Of a stretch of 64,000 nucleotides of DNA, positions 56,398 to 64,000 are shown one piece after another. The position numbers were made by a program, and so were the translations under genes. Origin of the DNA: Trichobilharzia regenti (Eukaryota > Platyhelminthes > Trematoda > Strigeidida > Schistosomatidae); the NCBI GenBank assembly GCA_944472135.2, contig OX235262.1:90246903-90310902 (forward strand). Reading direction: 5' to 3'. Under the pieces are notes generated by a model. That model saw nothing but the letters and a program-made list of their open reading frames with translations, was not told the DNA's origin and did no database searches. Each line of letters starts with the position of its first letter. Within the stretch, counting starts at the first letter, position 1.

Positions 56398-59265
56398 TTA
56401 TACATTAAATGGACCTATAATTTCGGAGGCTCTCAGATATGAACTAGGACTACTATCGTTTGCAAACTCTTGTAGTTTGTCATTAAGCACTTTTTTGAAG
56501 GAGGCCAATGTACCTGCTTGACGCATTTCCATTGGTAGTTTATTCCATATCTGTGCGTACCTAATCAAGTAAAACTCTTGCCTGGTAGCTGTTTTACATT
56601 GTTCGATAGCTACTGTACCCTTAGTGTGTCTTAGTTTGTAGCCATTGTCATCTGAAAGTCGAATGTCATTAGTAGAGGTAAAAACTAAGTGGTTTAGAAG
56701 CTTATAGTAAAGTGTCAAGTTTAGTCTCAGGCGTCTTAGCCATAGTGTTTCTAGTCCTAGGGTGTCACATCTATTGGAGTAGTTCGCACCATTTTCGGTT
56801 CCGAGTAATTTTGACGTGAAGTACCTCTGCACTCCCTCGACTTTCAATTTGTCCTCTATGCGTATACTACTATACATGAATGAACAGTAATCAAATAAAG
56901 GACGCACACAAACCTTGTACAACAGAATTCTGGACTCATTTCTGTAGGATTTTTTGAGTAGAAAGCCGATAAGTCTGCGTGACTTTGACACTTGTTTGGA
57001 GATATGTTCAGAAAATGATAAGTCATGTGAGTATTTCAGTCCTAGGTCCAATACAGATTCCAATCGTAAAAGTGCATGGCCTTGAATTGTCAGGTCAAGT
57101 TCTAAATTGTTGCAACCTATGCAGAGCCAGCCACATTTGTCGACATTAAACTGGAGTTGCCAGGTGTCACACCATCTATCCATTTTTTCTAATTCTTGCT
57201 GTATGGCGTTTACTGTTATTCCGAGATCTGTGTTCTTGCATTTATAGGTCACTTTTAAGTCATCTGCATATAGTATTGGTTTACCAACACTAAAGCATTC
57301 ACAGATACTGTTTATATATATTATGAATAGGAGTGGGCCTAATACACTTCCCTGGATTACACCACTACTTACAGGTTTAGGCCTTGAGATTATCGAGCCA
57401 ACTTTTGTTATCTGATTCCTGTCACGGAGAAATGATTTTATCCAGCTCAGGAGAGGGTCACATATCCCTAGTGAGCATAACCTGCTGACTAGCAGATTAT
57501 GGGGGACTCTATCGAAGGCTTTTGTTATATCGAAGTATAGCACAATTACTAGTTCTCTGTTGTCCCTGCTTCGTGTAACTTCATTGAAAAAGTCTATGTG
57601 ACAGGTCGCACATGATCTCTTTTTGAGGAATCCGTGTTGTGATGGGTTGATAAGTTCATGTTCTAGTAAGTTGTCTGACACTTGGTCTTTAACCACTTTC
57701 TCCATTATTCGTGATATTACCGGTGTTATATTAATAGGTCTATAGTTGCATGCACTGGTTTTGGCCCCTGCTTTGTGCTTAGGTAATATGTATGTGGTTT
57801 TCCACACTTCAGGATAAGTTCCAGTTTCCAGTGACAGAGTAAATATTCTAAGTAACAAGACTACCATTTCCGTGCTACCATTTTTGTATATGACAGATGG
57901 TATGTCGTCTGTTCCAGTACTGCCATTTGACTTCAATGTCTTAATCGCTGAGTCTATATTTTGCATATTAAAATCTATTTCTCCTAATTTGTGGTTACTT
58001 TTGCAGGTCATTTGGAAATTTGGGGTCGGGTGCACTCTGGTGTCATTGCAAAACCACTCACTGAGGAGTTCACTTATAACCTGGGGATCGTTGTATATTA
58101 CACCCCTATGTTCCAAGATGCTTACATTATTGTCTTTACTGCTTTTTAGACGTTTTTGCAATATCCTACAAAGTTCCTGAGTTTTGGTGTTACCCATTAG
58201 CGCTTTATTTTCCTCATGTTGTGACTTCATTTTGTGTTTCTCTTCAAGCAGTTTAAGAGTTTCATGTATTTGGTTTAACGCATTAAATTCCTTAAATACA
58301 TGGTATTTCCTTTCCAATTTCTTTAGTTTTAGTCGCGTTTTCCGGTCAATAAATGGAGTTGGTGTCTTTAGGGGCGCGATTGTGTCTCTTGCTGAGCCAA
58401 CTGTTTTGTAGAAAATCTCAAGTGATGCTTCTAAGTTATTGTTGATGAAGTATTCTTCCCAGTCAGAACTTCTCAACAGATCTGATAGGAATTCCCAATC
58501 TGCATTCTTATAGTCCCTATATTGATAGCGCACCGGGGAATTTTTAGGTGTGTATTTAGTTGTTAGTCGGAGGGGTAGCGTGCAGTACAATATGTTGTGA
58601 TCACTGTTATCGAGTTTATTTCCCACCTCTATCGAGATGGGCTCTATGTTATGACAGAGGATTAAGTCAAGAGTATTTTGGTTCCTTGTAGGGAGGCGCA
58701 CGCACTGCTTCCATCCTCCTATGTCTATAGCTTGTAGTAGCTCTTCATGGATTCTTGGTCCTGTACAGGTATCCCAGTTTACTCCAGGTAAGTTGAAATC
58801 TCCACATACTACTTTTTAGTCGAAGTCCAGCGTGGCTACATGCTCTAGTATTTCTGCAATAGTTATATCAGTCATTTCAGGGCTATTGGGGGGTCTGTAT
58901 ATACATCCCACGAGAATTTTACTTTCGTTTGTGTGGATGCTTATCCACTTAGATTCTGGGAGTTTGTCAGTATTTGGGTTATTGAAAGTATTGGAGTTAG
59001 TGGATTTATAGGCATATATTAAGCAACCGCCTCCTCTTTTGTCAACTCTATCGTTCCTATAGATGTCGTAGTTGTCTATTACTAGCTTTGTGTCAGGTAT
59101 ATCAGTAGTAAGCCAGGTTTCAGTCACCATTATTAGTGTTGGCCGTTCTATGTATGCCAGGCAGCGAAGCGTTGTTATTTTATTAAGGAGAGATCTAGCA
59201 TTCAGGAGCATAATTGTTAGTAAACCAGAGTTATTGGAGGAGAGGTTAACATGGTTACTTGTCAC
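56398..59265 (-). pseudogene. CR1-like ORF2: endonuclease and reverse transcriptase, one nonsense codon
   Basis: Endonuclease: IMLLNARSLLNKI, IMVTETWLTTD, LVGCIYRPPNSPE. A TAA at about 58817 then falls just before VVCGDFNLP, and DNSDHNILYC follows with the catalytic His. RT: LKSNGSTGTDDIPSVIYKNG, NYRPINITPVISRIMEK, YFDITKAFDRVPHNLL with Asp, SGVIQGSVLGPLLF, KPILYADDLKVTYKC with the catalytic YADD, and LGLKYSH. The C-terminal region WLRRLRLNLTLYYKL, IRYAQIWNKLPMEMR is intact to the stop at 56398. Without the TAA the frame is about 955 codons. The frame opens six bases after the ORF1 stop without an early ATG. Confidence 0.9.
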
Positions 59266-59270
59266 TATCC

Positions 59271-60948
59271 CTACGTTATGTTTGGAGGGGCTCTGAGGTG
59301 AGACAGAGTCAGTGTGTGTACTATTTCCTGGATGAACTGTGCAGCGAGTGGGGCTATTGTTTGCTGCAGCCGAAAATAATCCTGTTGCATATTTTGACTA
59401 TTAGCATCCATGGGTCGGCATCTGCGTTCATCTACTGGTGATATATGGTCTGCCCTGCAATTTGGGTTGTAGTTTGCTGGACCTAGGTACCCTGTGTTAA
59501 GATTACCCTGGTAGTTGTACCTCATGGGGCTTTCATAGCCGTATGCATATTGGCTCACGTCACGTGTGTGAGTGAAGTTATTGAGGGGATCAAGTGTCGA
59601 CCTGTTCTCATTAAGTTGATGAGGTTTAACATAGATAGTGCGAGAGTTTGGACGAGAATTTTCGTTAATATGGTGCCTATATGAGTCCCGTTTAGTGCTC
59701 CATATATCCTGAGGATCCATTCTACGTTGCATTCCCAAGTTATGTGCGTTGTTAGGCATGTTACTTCTAGTTCGGGAAGGGGTATTCCTTCTCACATGCT
59801 GCGTGACGTCTTTGGGAATGTGCTTCGTTACCCATGCTTTGTCATTTTTTAGACTGACACGCTGCTTATTAGACTTATTACGAGGGAGGTATGTCGAAGT
59901 CTGGGGTGGGACTCTGGGTTTTGTGGTCTTTTTTGCGGTTTCTACTGAGGGACTCTCTGGCTTGGATCCAGATTGAGTGTGGTCTGCCAGTAGTTTCTGG
60001 TCAGCCATAGTTTGTGCGTCTATGTCAACCTCATGTAGGTCAGCAGGTTTTCGAGATGTGCTCTCGTGCACTCTAAGATTGCACCCAGTGGCACTGCTCT
60101 TACTGAGTTTTGGGTCGCTCTTACTTGCCGTTTTTTCTCCTAACACTATACACGTGACTTGCTGTGCTTCAGTGTCCGTCGACACTTTAGCACTGATACC
60201 AGATGTATTTCTCAGTGTTGTCAACTTTGTATCGAAGGAGTTCTTGGTTGCTCGCCTTTGGTTTGGTGTTTTATCCGAGACTACTTTAATAGTCTTGAAT
60301 TTAGTGGCAGTAGCCAGAAGATCTTCAGCCATCTTCAATCGTTCAGCTGTTATGTAGCTGTCGAACCTAAAGAGTGTAGGACAAGGATGCTTTAGGTCTT
60401 TTTTTACTTAGGAGGATGCACTGACAAGGTGCATTCAAGAGATTTGCAGCCTTCAGCAATGAGTGCTGGACTGACTTTATGGGCTCGCTAGCCGGCACAT
60501 CATACACTATTGCGTTTTGTTTTGAAGCCAGCCTTTTGACAACTTCGCTGGATAGAAAGTCGATGGCGTTTTCTAACTCCTTCGCACTTTTTGAGTCAGT
60601 ATGAGTCATTCTAGAAGTCATATTAAAGAGCTTTAGGATTGTAGGATCCTGCAGTTCCTTTTTCATATATGAGATAGTTTCGGGTCTACATTCTAGTGAA
60701 CTTAATTTCGTTTTTAATTCATCTATCTGTAGCTGCACCTCTTTAATTGCGCATGCTAAGTAAGAGAGCTCTACTTTTTCAGACAGAACATCTTCCACCT
60801 CTATTACAGGGGTCAGAGTTATGTTCGAGGCTTTTATGTTGGGTGAACTACTAATAATATGGGATGGTAATGTGTTATTAGACGAGCTGGTGCTATTTTC
60901 TAAATTAGCGGTGTTCACACGAACACGCTTTTTAGAATTTTTAACCAT
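59271..60948 (-). pseudogene. CR1-like ORF1, one frameshift
   Basis: ATG 60948 opens MVKNSKKRVRVN; a heptad-like part follows (LACAIKEVQLQIDELKTKL) and VKRLASKQNAIVYDVPASEP. At an A7 run (60399-60405) the frame shifts by one, within the block where relatives read RxRKKxxxxPCPxLF. The other frame carries DLKHPCPTLFRF and continues to the stop at 59271 with TPNQRRATKNSFD and a basic Ser/Pro/Asn-rich tail. An indel in a homopolymer may be real decay or a sequencing error. Confidence 0.85.
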
Positions 60949-61015
60949 CGTTATTAAAGATCAATTATTAGTAACCAATAAATGAATATAAACGAAAACA
61001 CGTGCAAAAGCGTCA

Positions 61016-61263
61016 CCTGATTCGAACGTACCGGGCGAATATTGTGGTTTCTTGAATATTTCGCATTACACGATATTCTTTGTGGTGCATGGTTCAATCA
61101 CTCCTTAGATATTTGCATCGAAATACGATAGTGTCACATCTGCAACCACCACTAATATTGTCTGTGTTACTTTCAAAGCATAAGCTTCCTGAGCACTTCT
61201 GAGTTTCGGCGGAGAAATTCCGGCCCGCTAAATGAAAATTACCTTTCAAACCTAAAGAATTAA
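61016..61263. other. Flank between LINE B and host gene
   Basis: Non-coding by eye. It could hold the promoter or upstream intron of the host gene; nothing specific is seen. Confidence 0.35.
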
Positions 61264-63283
61264 AACTCAAATTGCATATATTTCTTTATTCCCCCAACCG
61301 AATTATTGAACTTAAGGTCAACTGTTGTTATATACAACCGCCTGTCAGATGTCATACCTTGTGGCGCTGCTTATGTGGTGAAAATGCATAACAAACTTAA
61401 AGATTTGGAATACGCTTATATTAAGACATTGATTGGTCTGAGGACTTCATTGTCTAAGGAAGTTTCTGCTTCTATTTCTAGTAAGATTTGCTTGTGGTGA
61501 TATTTCGTCCTTATAGGGATTAGACGACAATTTCAACGAGCTCAAAATGGTTAGTAATAGAGTACTTTTTTATCCTCTAGGTGTTGACAGCGAAGTCCTT
61601 CGCTTGCAGAATGAGAACGAATCTCTAAAAAGGTAGGCTCCTCTATACACTTATGTTCTTAGATCGTTAAAGCATATGGAGAATGTCATGAAAGGCAAAG
61701 AAATGGAGATAAACGGCTTGCGTAAGTCAAGTCTAAAATTACTAAGTCTCTTAGGTCGCCAAGTGCAAAGCTTTTCTTCTGGGGGAGCTATGTGCACTGT
61801 ATGCTCTCGAAAAACCAATGTCACAGTTGACTCGGGTGCGGGGAGATGCATAACAAAGTCCATCTTAAATCATAAACGCCCTCATTTGAATGTAAGCTGT
61901 TTTGTCCAAATTAGTTAATGTAGTACTTTTTCCCATTTATAACTCCCTATATAGGTCTATACGCAGGTGTGAATAGGACGGAAATTCTGCACCATTCAAA
62001 TATATCAATACGAGTTCAGTAGTATTGAATAGTGCGGATTTATAGTAATAGCCAACAGTAATGTGGAACTCGTTCACATCCTTTCTTGTGCGGTGCCTGT
62101 AGCACCCATATGACTAATTCTGTAGATCACCTGTGATAATCAGAAGTCGTTTCTATTATGAAACCAAGAAAAACAATGATTCTGAAAGTAAAGTAAATAT
62201 TAAATTAGGATGTAAGACCACTGTATAAAAGCGATGGAATTATCTCACCTTCAATAAGACTAGTCGCAATTGCACAAAATAAAGTGGACATCCTGAATAG
62301 AGGTAGGAAGGTAGCGGGGAAAACTGTAACTAATGCCCAAATCGTATGCTTCTACTATAATTGCAATTTTGTATGGTAGTCCTGACCCAACTTCTAAGAA
62401 AACAGTTCTTAAAATGAACCTGCAGGCCTTTCTGCTCCCGTTCACTTAATTTTCAACTTAAACTAAGGTCGTCTGTCAAGCATTACTTCAATTTGCGGAT
62501 AAACAGGTGACAATTGTATTGTTTCTAAGAGCGAGTCTAATTTTTCCTCTAAGCAGTTTGTTTATTTTACATTCTCTTCTCTTGCAAGGAGACCTTGACC
62601 CATGTTGCTAACCCTTAGTTTTCTAAACTTAGTAACCTAATTGGCTTTTTGATCTTACCTGTGCTGCATTTTTCATTTCTTTGGTTTTCCCTACTTACAA
62701 TCTTCCTTCATAAAATTTCAGCCTACAACTAACCTTCCCTATTATTTCATTGTCATCTAAGCTTACAGAAATACATTTTTGCATCTGCTTCTTCTCAAGA
62801 AGATGCAGAAATAGGTATTATTTAGCTATTTTGCCAGGACGAGAAACAGTAGACCGGGTAACGCCAGACTTCTCCAAGACCAATAACTGTCGTGTCTCAC
62901 CACTGATTGTTTCTTCAAATGCAGTCTTAATATTCATTTTAGCAAAATAAACCCATTCAGACTTCTCATCTGTTTTTCTTTCGTGTACATTTGTGTGAGT
63001 ATAAACGTTCGTATTAACTAGTGCATGAGAACTGCCTACGTATGCCCCAGGAAAATACGTAGTTTTCATAATAGTTGTGATCTGGCAAGTTGCAAATTTT
63101 GAAAATTGTGGCTGAACTGCGCTCGTAAATTTTTCCTTGATACTTGAAAGACTTCAGCATCAGATGGTGCATCCGTGTTGACCTCCAGTAGCAGTGCCAA
63201 GCAACCGATCAACAAACGACCCTGTGTTCAAGACTCTGTGACGGACAGTATCCCGGACGACCGTGTCGGCACAACACCTACTG
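61264..63283 (+). CDS. Host gene, coiled-coil Ser-rich protein (five exons, continues right)
   Basis: The exons are: up to 61480 (5' border between 61264 and 61384; ATG in frame at 61384), 61581-61632, 61663-61891, 62769-62814 and 63158-63283. Borders are AG/GT throughout, and phases agree at all four joins (1, 2, 0, 1). Introns are about 100, 30, 877 and 343 nt. The protein begins MHNKLKDLEYAYIKTLIGL. A coiled coil then crosses three exons (VLRLQNENESLK, LKHMENVMKGKEMEI), followed by a Cys/His cluster (CTVCSRKTN, AGRC, NHKRPH) and a Ser-rich tail (SVLTSSSSAKQPINKRPC). The last exon ends in phase 1 at a GTAAGT, so more exons follow. No family recognised. Confidence 0.7.
61633..61662 (+). other. 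30-nt micro-intron
   Basis: It runs GTAGGCTCCTC...GTTCTTAG between AAAAAG and ATCG. Removing it keeps the coiled-coil frame open; reading through it gives a TAG immediately. It is at the very short end of eukaryotic intron lengths but within the range known from schistosomes. Confidence 0.7.
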
Positions 63284-64000
63284 GTAAGTACTTTACTCAT
63301 ACGCATTATTGTTTACTGTATCAGATATTCATTCAAACAGAAACTGCATTACACTCTAGATTACTGACTTTCGATAGCTACTTCCTCGGCAGTTTTCTGT
63401 GGTTTTTTACCTTTCTCTAGTCTGATGTTTTATTTAAACGCATAAAAGCTTGGTACAGTATGACACCAAGAAGGATGCGCCATACAATAATAATAAAACA
63501 GATCAAAAGTATAGAAAGAAAGAAGGGAAAAGTATATAAGTAGAGAACGGATAAAGAACTTCATCTGGAAGGAAAACAGTCATGCTTAACAAGTTCAAAC
63601 AGTATTCGTTATCTATCATCGGGAAGGGAAGAAAGAAATTGTAGCACGTGTAATAGCACGTGATAAGTTTCATTGATTGTTTGTTGCTTCATTCAATTCA
63701 TTGTGTGAGGACTGAGATACTGCCCGGGCGCCCAGACCGAAGCAAGTGGTTTTATTAAGGGACCACCCCCCGAGCCTTTGACTTGGAGTCTAATCCGCAA
63801 GGCAGCGTCAGGAGCTGCATTCCCATGGTTTCCGGTGACCCATATGGGTTCATACGCCATTTGATCCGATTGGATACTGGAGCCCATGTACCCCATGGTA
63901 ACTGCTTTTAGTTTAACCGCTATCTAAATAACCTTCTTGACATGGTAGGACCTACAGGGACAGAGATGATGAGAGCTTTCTAAACTAATTTCATGTGATC
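63284..64000. other. Right-edge stretch, intron of host gene with possible repeat
   Basis: No further exon was recognised. The stretch 63700-63900 is GC-richer than its surroundings (GCCCGGGCGCCCAGACC, CCACCCCCCGAGCC). Its open frame on the minus strand looks like an interspersed repeat rather than an exon, but there is no second copy in this window to prove it. Confidence 0.3.

Larger units (their letters stand above)
56398..61015 (-). mobile_element. CR1-like LINE, near-complete (element B)
   Basis: A second minus-strand CR1-type element with ORF1 60948-59271, ORF2 59265-56398 and a 5' leader to about 61015, where CACGTGCAAA resembles the 5' end at 27502. It shares domain order and ORF1 signature with element A, but protein identity is moderate, so it is a different subfamily. 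Two lesions were seen: a frameshift in ORF1 and one nonsense codon in ORF2. It lies upstream of, and opposite to, the host gene at 61.3-63.3 kb. Confidence 0.85.

Noticed and set aside
63693..63896. 67-codon minus-strand ORF
   Set aside because: GC-rich, low-information frame that looks like part of an interspersed repeat. No motif or splice support.
1..64000. CRISPR array, phage or operon structure
   Set aside because: No regularly spaced short repeats, no dense co-directional genes, and clear spliceosomal introns. The window is eukaryotic.

Overview
The window is AT-rich, intron-bearing DNA from a flatworm, most likely a schistosome (Schistosomatidae). The reasons are the mix of elements (BEL/Pao, Ty3/Gypsy, CR1-like and RTE-like retroelements, a CACTA element, a MULE, and tRNA-derived SINEs with a hammerhead-ribozyme core) and introns of only about 30-35 nt. 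Species cannot be decided by reading.

Left part, 1-17.7 kb: pieces of host genes among old repeats. A minus-strand gene with WW-domain exons (2462-2764, 4484-4597, possibly 7896-8022) resembles the ARHGAP12/15/27 RhoGAP group. RTE fragments and SINEs lie in its introns. A probable plus-strand 3' exon with a frame break is at 13536-13831. A 420-bp MITE-like element with a 10-bp target duplication (15283-15702) sits about 190 bp upstream of a small Cys-rich plus-strand gene model (15893-16882).

Central part, 17.7-43.7 kb: a nested stack of transposons. Two copies of one non-autonomous BEL/Pao element, with gag but almost no pol, lie in inverted orientation (18609-22570 plus, 28000-31958 minus). 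Both have perfect 5-bp target duplications. The minus copy is inserted in the protease gene of a second BEL/Pao element. That host element starts in a truncated LTR (27503) and ends in a complete LTR (43655). It is also split between protease and reverse transcriptase by about 7 kb of foreign DNA with long imperfect terminal inverted repeats (about 32460-39507), which itself holds a 5.03-kb CACTA element (33043-38073). The CACTA element has two genes, micro-introns and subterminal repeats. Between the inverted BEL copies lie older BEL LTR/gag remnants, a Ty3/Gypsy pol fragment and the 5' part of a CR1-like element.

Right part, 43.7-64 kb: a degenerate MULE with a SWIM finger and micro-introns (44669-46334, minus), a solo BEL LTR (46806-47164), two nearly complete CR1-like LINEs on the minus strand (about 49.2-54.05 kb and 56.4-61.0 kb), and a plus-strand host gene of at least five exons (61.3-63.3 kb) encoding a coiled-coil protein. 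Its exon phases join consistently through a 30-nt intron and a 46-nt exon.

No CRISPR array, rRNA, operon or bacterial-type gene was seen. Most of the sequence is mobile-element history; host coding sequence is limited to a few short exons.
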